A DNA stretch of 64,000 nucleotides. Origin: Mycolicibacterium iranicum (lineage in GTDB: Bacteria > Actinomycetota > Actinomycetes > Mycobacteriales > Mycobacteriaceae). Made by a program: the position numbers and the translations under genes. Below are positions 45,161 through 54,280 of this stretch, piece after piece. The DNA lies in assembly GCF_002101705.1 (NCBI RefSeq), contig NZ_LQPC01000031.1, positions 1 to 64,000 of the forward strand, given 5' to 3'. Below the pieces are notes generated by a model. The model searched no databases. It was not told the origin of the DNA and saw only the letters and a list, made by a program, of their open reading frames with translations. The first letter of the stretch is position 1. Each line of letters opens with the position of its first letter.

Positions 45161-46333
45161 TCAGGCCGCGGTGTCCGATGCAGCTGCTTTTCCGTCGGTG
45201 TCACTGGCGGCGCGCTTGTCGTCTCTGTCGTCTCTGGCGTGCTTACCGCGCTGGACATCGTTGCCTGCTGATTTCTTGGTCGTCTGCCGAGACTCACGCT
45301 CGCCGGGCGTGTCGTCATCGGGCTTCGCATGCTTGCCGGCGCGCGGCGCGCTTTCGTCGGCCTTCCCCGCGTCGGCCTTGCCTCCTCCGCCGCCGTCGTC
45401 GGTGGCGGCGTCGTCGGTAACGGCGCCGTCGGTGGCGGCGCCGTCTTGATTCGAGTCGTCTTGATCCGAGTCGTCGTCGACTGCGTCCACGTCGGTGACG
45501 GCCTCGGCGGCGACCGCCACACTGCGCCGATCCGATTGCGACACTTCAGCTTCGGCCGCACCCCCCTCCGGACGGTCGTAGGCGGAGTCGATGAGCGGGC
45601 GCAGAATCTTGTCCAGGTAGGCGACAGTCTGATCAGACATGCCTGCGTCGGCGAATGGCTTCAGCACAGGCAGGACCTTGGTGGGGATGAGAACGGTCGT
45701 CGTCGTTCCGCCCTTCGCGTTCTCGGTCTTGGTGATGTACTCCTCGGGCACCTGCGAAATATCGGTGAACGCCGCCTGATAGTGGAGTTGGTTGTAGCCC
45801 ATGTATGCGTTGACGACGGCGAGCAGATTGAACGGGTTGTCGGGAAAGTCGGCGACACCGTCGTATTCGGCCCTGACGATCAGCAGGTTGTAGGGCGTCT
45901 CGGGCAACGGCTGGTAGTCGACGCCGCTGAGCCGGAAGAAGAAGGGGCTCGGCGCGCCGTACATGGCGGCATCGAGTTCGCTCGGCGGCGGTGCGTCCGC
46001 GTCGTTTTCGAGCCGCCGTAGCACTTCCGCGATGGCCGGCGCGGTCTGCGAGACACCGCCGATAGTCTTTTTGCCCGGTGTGCTGTACACGGCGTCGTAC
46101 ATGCTGTCGGCCGCCGCGTCGATGGATTCGCCGAAGTCGTCAGTGCCCGCGAAGGGCACGTTGACCCGGTGATCGTATTCGGCGAAGTAGCCGCCGAGCG
46201 CATTCGCCAGTTCCTCGTCTGTGAGGTCGGCATACCGCCCCGCGCCACCGAGAATCAAAGCGGTCGAGGCACTCGCGAGCCCCGGGGAACACCCGACAGC
46301 GAGGACTCCCACTGCTGCACACAACCGCTTCAT
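45161..46333 (-). CDS. Exported PE-PPE domain protein with charged repetitive tail
   Basis: A 390-residue exported protein. The signal peptide (MKRLCAAVGVLAVGCSPGLASA) probably ends after ASA; a cysteine in VGC gives a weak lipobox alternative. Residues about 25-245 form a PE-PPE (serine hydrolase-like) domain: ALILGGAGRYADLTDEE, nucleophile-like Ser in IGGVSQTAPAIAEVL, NLLAVVNAYMGYNQLHY. The last 130 residues are low complexity, rich in Asp/Ala/Lys/Gly. PE and PPE N-terminal domains are absent, so it is a stand-alone version exported by the general route. It lies 13 bases upstream of the YqeY gene. Confidence 0.88.
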   Translation of the reverse strand: MKRLCAAVGVLAVGCSPGLASASTALILGGAGRYADLTDEELANALGGYFAEYDHRVNVPFAGTDDFGESIDAAADSMYDAVYSTPGKKTIGGVSQTAPAIAEVLRRLENDADAPPPSELDAAMYGAPSPFFFRLSGVDYQPLPETPYNLLIVRAEYDGVADFPDNPFNLLAVVNAYMGYNQLHYQAAFTDISQVPEEYITKTENAKGGTTTTVLIPTKVLPVLKPFADAGMSDQTVAYLDKILRPLIDSAYDRPEGGAAEAEVSQSDRRSVAVAAEAVTDVDAVDDDSDQDDSNQDGAATDGAVTDDAATDDGGGGGKADAGKADESAPRAGKHAKPDDDTPGERESRQTTKKSAGNDVQRGKHARDDRDDKRAASDTDGKAAASDTAA

Positions 46334-46613
46334 GGACCATCCGTTCGCGTCGAGTCAATACCTAAGTAATTTGCTGCTGTCGCACAGGCTATTACTCGAA
46401 GCACGACTAAGCAACCAGTACCCAGTCGTCACCACGCGAACGTAGGGATGCTCCTCGTTTTAGAAACAGGCGCTTGAAGAGGCTCTTCGCGAAAATTTGG
46501 AAACGCGGCACCCTGTGCGGCACAGCCGAACGCGTCTGATTTTACAAAATCAGCAAAGCTGTCGAAATTTACGCTGATGCGCGGCTCCAGCCCGTTGACG
46601 GACGTCGAATTGA
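46334..46613. other. Non-coding gap with palindromes, lower GC
   Basis: A 280-base stretch between the PE-PPE gene start and the tsnR stop with no convincing gene. It is visibly less GC-rich than its surroundings. It contains CTGATTTT-AC-AAAATCAG (46536-46553, perfect 8-base arms) and GAAGAG-G-CTCTTC (46476-46488, perfect 6-base arms). Neither is followed by a T run. The PE-PPE promoter should lie in its left part. Confidence 0.6.
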
Positions 46614-47360
46614 TCAGTCGGGCCGGTGTGCCTTCGCGCTCTGATACAGACAGATCGCGGCGGCGGATGCGATGTTCAGACTCTCCGCCTCGCCGGGCAT
46701 CGGAATACGTACCCGGGCTGTAGCGAGCTCGACGAGAGCAGAGGGCAGGCCATGTGCCTCCGGCCCGAACAGCCACGCCGTGGGCCCGGAAAGCTCGATG
46801 TCGTCGAGGCTGACGGTGCCATCGAGCACGGTGGCGAGCACGTGGAGCCCGGCGGCGCTGATCTGTGTGACCGCGCCCATGGCATCGGGGCAACTGACCA
46901 CGGGGATCGAGAAAATGCTCCCGGCAGAGGCGCGGAGGCACTTGCCGTTATAGGGGTCGACACTGTCACCCGCGAGCACGACGGCATCGGCGCCCATCGC
47001 ATCGGCCACGCGGATCAGCGTCCCGGCGTTGCCGGGCTCTGAGATCTCAACCGGTACCGCCAGCAGGGCGGGCTTGGCATCGAGCACATCGGAGAGGGTC
47101 GCCCCCGGGAGCGAACAAACCGCAACGAGTCCGACCGGAGTCACGGTGTCCGAGAGTGCTTTTGCGGCCTTGTCGGTGACGATCTCCACCGGCGACTCGC
47201 CGAGCAGGGCGGCGAACCTCTCCGCGGCGCTCTCGGTGGCAAAGATCTCGCAGACAAGTCCGCGCCGCAACGCTGCCTCGACGAGGTTGGGACCTTCGGC
47301 GAGAAAGCGCGCGGCGCGGCGGCGCCCGGTGTGGCGGTGTAGTTTGACCGCCGCCGCCAC
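46614..47360 (-). CDS. tsnR: SpoU/TrmH-family rRNA methyltransferase
   Basis: Knotted (SPOUT) RNA 2'-O-ribose methyltransferase acting on 23S rRNA. It has an N-terminal substrate-binding domain RRRAARFLAEGPNLVEAALRRG and the SpoU motifs EISEPGNAGTLIRVADAMGAD (motif 1), LFGPEAHGLP (motif 2) and IPMPGEAESLNIASAAAICLYQ (motif 3). The GTG at 47360 gives 248 residues. Homologues begin about ten residues earlier (LTERSARV), and here that would need CTG next to the rplT stop, so the true start may be non-standard. It is the last gene of the infC-rpmI-rplT-tsnR operon. Confidence 0.92.
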   Translation of the reverse strand: MAAAVKLHRHTGRRRAARFLAEGPNLVEAALRRGLVCEIFATESAAERFAALLGESPVEIVTDKAAKALSDTVTPVGLVAVCSLPGATLSDVLDAKPALLAVPVEISEPGNAGTLIRVADAMGADAVVLAGDSVDPYNGKCLRASAGSIFSIPVVSCPDAMGAVTQISAAGLHVLATVLDGTVSLDDIELSGPTAWLFGPEAHGLPSALVELATARVRIPMPGEAESLNIASAAAICLYQSAKAHRPD

Positions 47361-47383
47361 CCGGGCAGAACGCTCGGTGAGCG

Positions 47384-47773
47384 TCAGGCAGCCTCGCCCG
47401 ACGGAGCGTTGACGTCCTCGGGCAGGGCGGCCTTGGCGGCTTCCACCAGTGCGGTGAAGGCGGCCGGATCGCTGACCGCGATCTCTGCGAGGTTCTTGCG
47501 GTCAACCTCGATACCGGCGGCCTTCAGGCCCTGGATCAACCGGTTGTAGGTGATGTCGTTGGCGCGGGCGGCGGCGTTGATACGCGAGATCCACAGCTTG
47601 CGGAACTCGCCCTTGCGGGCACGCCGGTCGCGGTAGGCGTAGGTCAACGAATGGAGCTGCTGCTCCTTGGCCTTGCGGTACAGGCGTGACCGCTGCCCGC
47701 GGTAGCCCTTGGAGGCCTTCAGTACGGTGCGCCGCTTCTTCTGCGCGTTGAGTGCGCGCTTCACGCGTGCCAT
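47384..47773 (-). CDS. rplT: 50S ribosomal protein L20
   Basis: Ribosomal protein binding 23S rRNA early in assembly, 129 residues. It starts [38 protein letters not shown] with the L20 signature [27 protein letters not shown] short acidic tail ([12 protein letters not shown]) is added compared with most bacteria. L20 represses its own operon in several bacteria by binding the leader. The structured infC leader upstream may play that part here. Confidence 0.98.
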   Translation of the reverse strand: MARVKRALNAQKKRRTVLKASKGYRGQRSRLYRKAKEQQLHSLTYAYRDRRARKGEFRKLWISRINAAARANDITYNRLIQGLKAAGIEVDRKNLAEIAVSDPAAFTALVEAAKAALPEDVNAPSGEAA

Positions 47774-47818
47774 GGGTAGTCCTTATCTCGGAGGGTCTGG
47801 TTCAGGAAAGGGCGGCCG

Positions 47819-48013
47819 TCAGCCGTTCAGCATCTTCTTGACGCGCTTGACGTCATTGGCGGCCACCACGGTGCGGCCGTCGAGTCGGCGCGTTCGCTTG
47901 CTCGGCTTGTGCTCCAGTAGGTGCCTGCGGTTGGCCTTCTGACGGACGACCTTTCCGGATCCGGTGGTACGGAACCGCTTCGAAGCGCCGCTGTGGGTCT
48001 TCGCCTTGGGCAT
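47819..48013 (-). CDS. rpmI: 50S ribosomal protein L35
   Basis: A 64-residue basic ribosomal protein: [22 protein letters not shown] and [18 protein letters not shown] are the L35 signature. It lies 6 bases after infC and 45 before rplT in the conserved infC-rpmI-rplT order. Confidence 0.98.
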   Translation of the reverse strand: MPKAKTHSGASKRFRTTGSGKVVRQKANRRHLLEHKPSKRTRRLDGRTVVAANDVKRVKKMLNG

Positions 48014-48019
48014 GTTTCC

Positions 48020-48628
48020 TCAGTTCTGTGGTGTGTCGGTGGGGGCGTCGGAGCCTGGTGCTGGTCTACGCGCAATCGGCTCGTCGGCGTCGTGCTGCGC
48101 CTTGGCGCGAGTCTTCGCGCCGCGGTGCGGTGCCAGCACCATCGTCATGTTGCGGCCGTCCTGCTTGGCGGACGTCTCGACGAAGCCGTAGTCGGCGACG
48201 TCTGCGCCCAGGCGCTGCAGGAGCCGGAAGCCGAGTTCGGGTCGCGACTGCTCGCGTCCGCGGAACATGATCGTCACCTTGACCTTCGACCCGGCTTCGA
48301 GGAAGCGGATGACGTGACCCTTCTTGGTCTCGTAATCGTGCGGGTCGATCTTGGGACGCAGCTTCTGTTCCTTGACGACGGTCTGCTGCTGGTTCTTGCG
48401 AGACTCGCGCGCCTTTTGTGCCGTCTCGTACTTGAACTTGCCGTAATCCATGATCTTGCACACCGGCGGCTTGGCGTCGGGGGCAACTTCGACAAGGTCG
48501 AGATCGGCATCCGCGGCGACGCGGAGTGCATCTTCGATGCGCACGATGCCTACCTGTTCACCGCCCGGTCCGATAAGACGGACTTCAGGTACGCGGATGC
48601 GCTCGTTGACGCGGGTCTCAGTGCTGAT
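48020..48628 (-). CDS. infC: Translation initiation factor IF-3 with AUC start
   Basis: IF-3 of 202 residues (M. tuberculosis about 201). The N-domain [26 protein letters not shown] is followed by the signature [35 protein letters not shown] and the C-domain [36 protein letters not shown]. No ATG, GTG or TTG lies at the conserved start. The codon is ATC at 48628, four bases after a perfect AGGAGG (48638-48633). IF-3 genes in other bacteria use rare AUU-type codons for self-repression, so this start is likely genuine. A Pro/Ala/Asp-rich tail ends the protein. Confidence 0.95.
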   Translation of the reverse strand: MSTETRVNERIRVPEVRLIGPGGEQVGIVRIEDALRVAADADLDLVEVAPDAKPPVCKIMDYGKFKYETAQKARESRKNQQQTVVKEQKLRPKIDPHDYETKKGHVIRFLEAGSKVKVTIMFRGREQSRPELGFRLLQRLGADVADYGFVETSAKQDGRNMTMVLAPHRGAKTRAKAQHDADEPIARRPAPGSDAPTDTPQN

Positions 48629-48751
48629 GGGGCCTCCTATGTTGTCCTCAGGAGCCCCCCACGCCAGCGGCACAACTGTTCCTGTAGAACAGACGAGCCC
48701 TGCTAGAAGCAGGGCCCAATGCCGACCAGGACAGACATCGTCGATGTCTGT
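48629..48751 (-). promoter_or_regulatory. Structured infC leader with SD-sequestering hairpin
   Basis: Reading 5' to 3' on the minus strand there are four stem-loops. First 48751-48731 (ACAGACAT arms, 8 pairs), second 48715-48697 (GCCCTGC arms, 7 pairs), third 48692-48676 (CTGTTC arms, 6 pairs). The fourth pairs 48659-48650 with 48638-48629 (9 of 10 pairs, 11-base loop), which buries the AGGAGG of infC and ends next to its AUC start. No T run follows, so control would be at translation rather than termination. Confidence 0.7.
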
Positions 48752-48859
48752 GACCGGACCGCAGTACCTTTGAACGAATCGTGGTAAGCGGTGGGAGTGG
48801 GACTCCACTTGCTGTCCCTGGCCAAAGCCGGGACGGTCGCGCGTGAAAGTCTAGCACTC

Positions 48860-49195
48860 GTGACCGATGATCCCCGTATCCGCGAACTGGCCGAGATTCC
48901 CGCCGTCGAGGTGATCACCAGGTGTGCCGTGATGCTCATGAGTGCCGCCGCGGAGAAACTGGGCCTTTCGGATGACGATCCCGAGGACAGCCCCAGTCGC
49001 GACCTGGACGAGGCGCGGCGCCTCATCACCGGTCTGGCCGGACTCGTGACAGCGTCGGCGGAGTACCTCGGCCCGCACGCCGGACCGGTGCGTGACGGAC
49101 TCAAGACGCTCCAGTTGGCCTTCCGCGAGGCCAGCGCCGCGCCCGACGAACCGGGTCACGGTCCGGGAGAGAAGTACACCGGGCCCGTCTGGTAG
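48860..49195 (+). CDS. DUF1844-like protein
   Basis: A short, mostly helical protein of about 111 residues: [27 protein letters not shown], a linker with [22 protein letters not shown], and [13 protein letters not shown]. This is the DUF1844 pattern common next to infC in actinobacteria; the function is unknown. The GTG at 48860 ([10 protein letters not shown]) fits family length. An in-frame start at 48791 would add a non-conserved 23 residues. It is transcribed away from the infC leader. Confidence 0.72.
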   Translation: MTDDPRIRELAEIPAVEVITRCAVMLMSAAAEKLGLSDDDPEDSPSRDLDEARRLITGLAGLVTASAEYLGPHAGPVRDGLKTLQLAFREASAAPDEPGHGPGEKYTGPVW

Positions 49196-49198
49196 CGC

Positions 49199-49244
49199 GC
49201 GCGGCGGAGCCGAACATCCAACCGCGCGGCGGAGCCGAACATCC
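49199..49244. repeat. Two-copy 25-base tandem repeat before lysX
   Basis: A 21-base segment beginning GCGCGGCGGAGCCGAACATC occurs at 49199-49219 and again, identical, at 49224-49244, a period of 25. It lies between the DUF1844 stop and the lysX promoter hexamer at 49268. Confidence 0.8.
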
Positions 49245-49281
49245 GACCGCGTCGCAGCCTTTGCGAATATCCTCGCGCCCT

Positions 49282-52200
49282 ATGACCCCCACCAGTCTCG
49301 TCAGGGCGCATCCGAAGTCGGGTTACCGGTGGGTGCCCGCGGCCGCCGGCTGGATCGTGGGCGTCATCGCGACACTGTCGCTGATTGCGAGCATCTCGCC
49401 ACTGGTCCGCTCGGTCATCAAGGTTCCCCGCGAATTCGTCGACGACTACATCTTCAACTTTCCCGACACAAGCTTCGCCTGGGCATTCGTCCTCGCCCTG
49501 CTCGCCGCCGCCCTCGCGGCGCGCAAACGCATCGCCTGGTGGATCCTGATCGGCTACATGATCGCCGCGGTCTTCGTGAATGTCGTCGATCTCATCAGCG
49601 GCGAAGAGCGATGGTTCGAAGAGATCGGCGAGGTCATCGGCCTGGTGTTCCACCTCGCCGCGGTCGCATTCCTGCTTCTGGCCCGCAAGGAGTTCTGGGC
49701 CCGGGTGCGTCGCGGCGCACTGCTCAAAGCCGCCGCGACGCTCGTCGCCGGCATGGCCATCGGCACGCTCATCGGTTGGGGGCTCCTCGAACTCTTCCCG
49801 GGGTCGCTGGCCCGGCCGGACCGCTTCTGGTACGCGCTGAACCGGGTGGGTGCCTTCGCGGGTGCGGACGCCAGCGCGTTTTCCGGCCACCCGCACGTAT
49901 TCGTCAACGCATTGCTCGGGTTGTTCGGTGCGATGGCGTTGATGGTCACGGCCGTGGTCCTGTTCCAGTCGCAGCGCGCCGACAATGCCCTCACCGGTGA
50001 AGACGAATCGGCCATCCGCGGTCTTCTCGAGGTTTACGGCAAGAACGACTCACTGGGCTACTTCGCAACCCGTCGCGACAAAGCCGTGGTGTTCGCCCCC
50101 AACGGGCGCGCCGCAATCACCTATCGCGTCGAGGTGGGCGTGTGTCTGGCCAGCGGCGACCCCGTAGGCGACCCGAAGGCGTGGCCGCAAGCCATCGAGG
50201 CGTGGCTCAAGCTCTGCGAGACCTACGGTTGGGCGCCGGGCGTCATGGGCGCCAGTGCGACCGGTGCACAAGCCTTCCGCGAGGCAGGATTGAACGCGCT
50301 GCAGCTTGGCGATGAGGCAATCCTGCACCCGGACGCGTTCCGGCTGTCCGGCTCGGACATGCGGGCCGTGCGACAAGCGGTCACCCGCGCCCGGCGTTCC
50401 GGCGTCAGCGTGCGTTTCCGCAGGCATCGTGAACTGTCCGCCGAGGACATGGCCGAGGTGGTCGCGCACGCCGATGCGTGGCGAGACACCGAGGATGAGC
50501 GCGGCTTTTCGATGGCGCTGGGCCGGCTCGGCGATCCCGCCGACGCCGACTGCCTGCTCGTGGAGGCCCTGCAGGGGGATCAGGTGGTGGCGATGCTCTC
50601 GCTGGTGCCGTGGGGCAGCAACGGGGTCTCCCTCGACCTGATGCGGCGCGCGCCCCAATCCCCCAACGGCACCATCGAATTGATGGTCAGTGAGCTGTGC
50701 CTGCAGGCAGAGGACATCGGTATCACCCGAATCTCGTTGAACTTCGCGATGTTCCGCTCCGCATTCGAGCAGGGCGCCCAGCTCGGTGCAGGACCGGTGG
50801 CACGGCTGTGGCGCTGGCTACTGGTCTTCTTCTCCAGATGGTGGCAGCTGGAGACGCTGTACCGATCCAACATGAAGTACCAGCCGGAGTGGGTTCCGCG
50901 CTTCGCCTGCTACGAGGACGCGAGGCTGATCCCCCGGGTCGGGGTGGCCTCGGTGATCGCCGAAGGCTTTCTGGTGCTTCCGTTTTCGCGTCGTCACGAG
51001 CAGCCCCACACGGGTCACCACATCGCCGCACCTGGATCTCTGGTCGCGACGGGGCTGCTGCACAGCGATGGCACCGCACCCGATGCCATCGGCCTTGAGG
51101 CGGACCTCGCCGACGAGGACGTCGCGCCGCGTCTGCCCGAGCAGGTGCGGGTCCGGATGGCGAAACTGAAAGAACTGCAGGACCGCGGCGTCGACGCCTA
51201 TCCGGTGGGCAGCCCGCCCAGCCACACCGTCGCACAGGCACTGGCCGCCGCGGCGGGAACCGAGGTCACCGTTTCGGGCCGGGTGCTGCGGCTGCGGGAC
51301 TACGGCGGTGTACTGTTCGCACAATTACGCGACTGGTCGGGAGAAACCCAACTTTCCCTTGATAATTCGCTGTTGAGCGACGGCTCCACCTCGGACTTCA
51401 CCCGGACGATCGATTTGGGCGACCTCGTCGAAGTGACCGGCACGATGGGCCGTACCCGTTCAGGCACGTGGTCGGTGCTGGTCACGCGCTGGCGCCTCAT
51501 CGGCAAGTGTCTGCGCCCGCTGCCCGACAAATGGAAGGGTCTCACCGACCAAGAGGCTCGGGTTCGCGCCCGCTACGTCGACCTTGCGGTCAACACCGAC
51601 GCCCGAGACCTCATCCGGGCACGCAGCGGGGTGCTGCACGCCATCCGCGAAACCCTTGTCGGAAAGGGCTTCCTGGAGGTCGAAACGCCGATTCTGCAAC
51701 AGATCCACGGTGGCGCCAACGCACGCCCGTTCCTGACGCACATCAACGCCTACGACCTCGACCTGTACCTGCGTATCGCCCCCGAGCTTTATCTGAAGCG
51801 GTTGTGCGTCGGCGGGGTCGAGCGGGTCTTCGAACTGGGCCGCGCATTCCGCAACGAAGGTGTCGACTTCAGCCACAACCCGGAATTCACGCTGCTGGAG
51901 GCGTATCAGGCGCACGCCGACTACAACGTCTGGATCGACGGATGCCGTGAGCTCATCCAGAATGCTGCGCAGGCCGCCAACGGTTCTCAGGTCTTCATGC
52001 GTCCCCGAGAAGACGGCACGCTGGAGCCGCACGACATCTCCGGCCAGTGGTCAGTCAAGACGGTGCACAACGCTGTCTCGGAAGCCCTGGGCGAGCACGT
52101 CGACGTCGAGACCGATCTGGCGACGTTGCGACGCCTGTGCGACAAAGCGGGCATCCCTTACCTGACGCACTGGGACACCGGTGCGGTGATTCTGGAGATG

Positions 52201-52587
52201 TACGAGCACCTGGTCGAGGACCAGACGACGGAACCGACGTTCTACAAGGACTTTCCGACGTCGGTGTCGCCGCTGACCCGGCCGCACCGCAGCATCCCCG
52301 GCGTCGCCGAGCGCTGGGACCTCGTCGCGTGGGGTGTCGAGCTCGGAACCGCGTACAGCGAGCTGACCGATCCGGTCGAGCAGCGCCGCAGGCTGCAGGC
52401 CCAATCGCTGCTGGCCGCGGGCGGCGACCCGGAGGCCATGGAGCTCGACGAGGACTTCCTGCAAGCCATGGAGTACGCAATGCCACCCACCGGTGGGCTC
52501 GGCATGGGTGTCGACCGCGTGGTCATGCTCATCACCGGACGCAGCATTCGCGAGACGCTGCCCTTCCCGTTGGCCAAACCCCGCTAG
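49282..52587 (+). CDS. lysX: Bifunctional lysyl-tRNA synthetase / phosphatidylglycerol lysyltransferase
   Basis: Makes lysyl-phosphatidylglycerol, which lowers membrane negative charge and protects against cationic peptides. In its 1101 residues the first about 230 hold seven or so membrane segments. About 236-600 form an MprF-type (DUF2156) aminoacyl-lipid transferase domain ([27 protein letters not shown]). About 617-1101 form a class II LysRS with an OB fold ([19 protein letters not shown]), motif 2 [21 protein letters not shown] and motif 3 [15 protein letters not shown]. The ATG at 49282 follows -10 TATCCT (49268-49273), so it is near leaderless. An in-frame start 21 bases earlier precedes that hexamer. 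Confidence 0.96.
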   Translation: MTPTSLVRAHPKSGYRWVPAAAGWIVGVIATLSLIASISPLVRSVIKVPREFVDDYIFNFPDTSFAWAFVLALLAAALAARKRIAWWILIGYMIAAVFVNVVDLISGEERWFEEIGEVIGLVFHLAAVAFLLLARKEFWARVRRGALLKAAATLVAGMAIGTLIGWGLLELFPGSLARPDRFWYALNRVGAFAGADASAFSGHPHVFVNALLGLFGAMALMVTAVVLFQSQRADNALTGEDESAIRGLLEVYGKNDSLGYFATRRDKAVVFAPNGRAAITYRVEVGVCLASGDPVGDPKAWPQAIEAWLKLCETYGWAPGVMGASATGAQAFREAGLNALQLGDEAILHPDAFRLSGSDMRAVRQAVTRARRSGVSVRFRRHRELSAEDMAEVVAHADAWRDTEDERGFSMALGRLGDPADADCLLVEALQGDQVVAMLSLVPWGSNGVSLDLMRRAPQSPNGTIELMVSELCLQAEDIGITRISLNFAMFRSAFEQGAQLGAGPVARLWRWLLVFFSRWWQLETLYRSNMKYQPEWVPRFACYEDARLIPRVGVASVIAEGFLVLPFSRRHEQPHTGHHIAAPGSLVATGLLHSDGTAPDAIGLEADLADEDVAPRLPEQVRVRMAKLKELQDRGVDAYPVGSPPSHTVAQALAAAAGTEVTVSGRVLRLRDYGGVLFAQLRDWSGETQLSLDNSLLSDGSTSDFTRTIDLGDLVEVTGTMGRTRSGTWSVLVTRWRLIGKCLRPLPDKWKGLTDQEARVRARYVDLAVNTDARDLIRARSGVLHAIRETLVGKGFLEVETPILQQIHGGANARPFLTHINAYDLDLYLRIAPELYLKRLCVGGVERVFELGRAFRNEGVDFSHNPEFTLLEAYQAHADYNVWIDGCRELIQNAAQAANGSQVFMRPREDGTLEPHDISGQWSVKTVHNAVSEALGEHVDVETDLATLRRLCDKAGIPYLTHWDTGAVILEMYEHLVEDQTTEPTFYKDFPTSVSPLTRPHRSIPGVAERWDLVAWGVELGTAYSELTDPVEQRRRLQAQSLLAAGGDPEAMELDEDFLQAMEYAMPPTGGLGMGVDRVVMLITGRSIRETLPFPLAKPR

Positions 52588-52641
52588 GAGTTGACAGCGG
52601 GGTCACAGGGATTCCCAAGGGTCACCCGTCACTGTATAGGC

Positions 52642-53997
52642 GTGACGCTGCATGGGACTTTTCCGGAAGCCCTGCGCCACCCGCTGTCGCTGATGCACGG
52701 GTGGCTACCTCTGACCGTGCAGATCCTGGCGGCGACCGCCGTCATTCTCGCCCTAGGGTGGCGCACCAGGCGGTGGCGGCTGATCTGGTTACCGTGGTCG
52801 GCGTTCATCGGGGCGATCCTCGCGCTGGGCACCTATCTCTACATCGATTCGGCGGGCATCGCCGACGATTCCAATCCGGCGCCGCACACGCTGTGGCTGT
52901 GGATCGCGTTGTCAGGCTTCGCCGTCGGCGTACTGATGTCGGGATGGCGCGGAAGCCGATGGTGGCCACGGGTTGCCGCGCTGGTCGCGGTACCGCTGTG
53001 CGCGCTGTCGGCGGCACTGGCACTGAACCTGTGGGTCGGCTACTTCCCCACGGTGCAGACCGCGTGGAATCAGCTCACCGAAGGCCCGCTGCCGGACCAA
53101 ACCGATCCGGTCACGGTCGCTGCGATGCAGAAGCAGCACGCGATCCCCATCAAGGGCAGCGTCGTCCCCGTCGACATCCCGGACAGCGCATCGGGTTTCA
53201 AGCACCGGCAGGAATTCGTCTACCTGCCGCCTGCCTGGTACGCGAGTGACCCGCCACCCGCACTGCCCACCGTGATGATGATCGGCGGCGAGTTCAACAC
53301 CCCTGCCGACTGGATGCGCGCAGGTGGCGCGGTGAAGATCCTCGACGACTTCGCCGCCGCTCACGGCGGTTACGCACCCGTGTTCGTATTCGTCGATCCG
53401 GGCGGCACATTCAACAACGACACCGAATGCGTCAACGGACCGCGTGGCAACTCCGCGGATCACCTCGTCAAAGACGTTGTGCCTTTCATGAAGTCGACCT
53501 ACGGCGTCAGCGCCAGCCCTGCGAACTGGGGCGTGGTCGGTTGGTCGATGGGCGGCACCTGCGCCGTCGACCTGACCGTGATGCATCCGGATACGTTCAG
53601 TTCTTTCGTCGACATCGCCGGCGACGCGGCACCCAACTCGGGATCGCAGACCGAGACGGTCGACCGCCTGTTCGGCGGCAACTCCGCGGCCTACGCGTCG
53701 TTCGACCCGACCGCGGTGATCACCCGGCACGGGCCGTATCAGGGGATCGCCGGGTGGTTCGACGTCAACACCGCAACGACTCCAGGCGCCAAACCCAACG
53801 ACCAGGCGCTCGCCGCAGGCTCGCTGTGCGGGTTGGGTGGCAAGTCAGGCATCGAGTGCGCCGTGGTGTCCCAACCGGGCAACCACGACTGGCCTTTCGC
53901 CTCGAACGCTTTCGCCGCCGCGCTGCCCTGGCTGGCAGGCAAGATCGGCACCCCCGGTGTCGCGCAGATCGGCTTCCCGGGGGCCATCCGCGGGTAG
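52642..53997 (+). CDS. Membrane protein with C-terminal esterase domain
   Basis: About 451 residues, matching the Rv1639c neighbour of lysX. Four N-terminal membrane segments (LPLTVQILAATAVILALGW, WLPWSAFIGAILALGTYLY, LWLWIALSGFAVGVLMSGW, VAALVAVPLCALSAALALNLWVGYF) precede an external esterase-D/mycolyltransferase-like alpha/beta hydrolase (about 170-451) with GWSMGGTCA as nucleophile motif and GNHDW near the C-terminus supplying the likely His. GTG at 52642 is preferred; the upstream in-frame codon at 52591 lies almost on the lysX stop. A role in envelope lipids is inference. Confidence 0.85.
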   Translation: MTLHGTFPEALRHPLSLMHGWLPLTVQILAATAVILALGWRTRRWRLIWLPWSAFIGAILALGTYLYIDSAGIADDSNPAPHTLWLWIALSGFAVGVLMSGWRGSRWWPRVAALVAVPLCALSAALALNLWVGYFPTVQTAWNQLTEGPLPDQTDPVTVAAMQKQHAIPIKGSVVPVDIPDSASGFKHRQEFVYLPPAWYASDPPPALPTVMMIGGEFNTPADWMRAGGAVKILDDFAAAHGGYAPVFVFVDPGGTFNNDTECVNGPRGNSADHLVKDVVPFMKSTYGVSASPANWGVVGWSMGGTCAVDLTVMHPDTFSSFVDIAGDAAPNSGSQTETVDRLFGGNSAAYASFDPTAVITRHGPYQGIAGWFDVNTATTPGAKPNDQALAAGSLCGLGGKSGIECAVVSQPGNHDWPFASNAFAAALPWLAGKIGTPGVAQIGFPGAIRG

Positions 53998-54007
53998 CGT
54001 GGTGGGC

Positions 54008-54280
54008 ATGCCGGATGAGCCCATCATCGACGCCGAAGTCGTGCCTGCCGAATCAACCACTCCGGCTGACACGGGCTACACCCCTGAAGGCGTGCCGACA
54101 TTCGACTCCGTGCGGGAGAAAATCGAAAACCGCTACGCCACGTCGATCGGATCTGCCGAGCTGGACGCCGAGACGCCGGAAGGGCGCACCATCGCCGAGC
54201 AATACGACGCCCGGCAACGGGCGGCGGCCGAACGGCTGGCTCAGATCCGCGAATCGATGGACCCGAAACCCGATCAGTAG
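54008..54280 (+). CDS. Small conserved protein of unknown function
   Basis: A 90-residue acidic protein: MPDEPIIDAEVVPAESTTP, then DSVREKIENRYATSIGSAELDAETPEGRTIAEQYDARQRAAAERLAQIRESM, probably helical in the second half. It has no membrane or signal segment. It resembles the small protein encoded beside uvrA in M. tuberculosis (Rv1638A in memory). -10 TAGCGT (53995-54000) lies seven bases before the ATG, so it is probably leaderless. It overlaps the convergent accessory gene by seven bases. Confidence 0.78.
   Translation: MPDEPIIDAEVVPAESTTPADTGYTPEGVPTFDSVREKIENRYATSIGSAELDAETPEGRTIAEQYDARQRAAAERLAQIRESMDPKPDQ

Noticed and set aside
46476..46553. Palindromes as intrinsic terminators of the infC-tsnR operon
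   Set aside because: Neither inverted repeat is followed by a T run on either strand.
52591..52619. TTGACA at 52591 as promoter for the esterase-like gene
   Set aside because: No -10 at 16-19 bases downstream; the hexamer alone is not enough.
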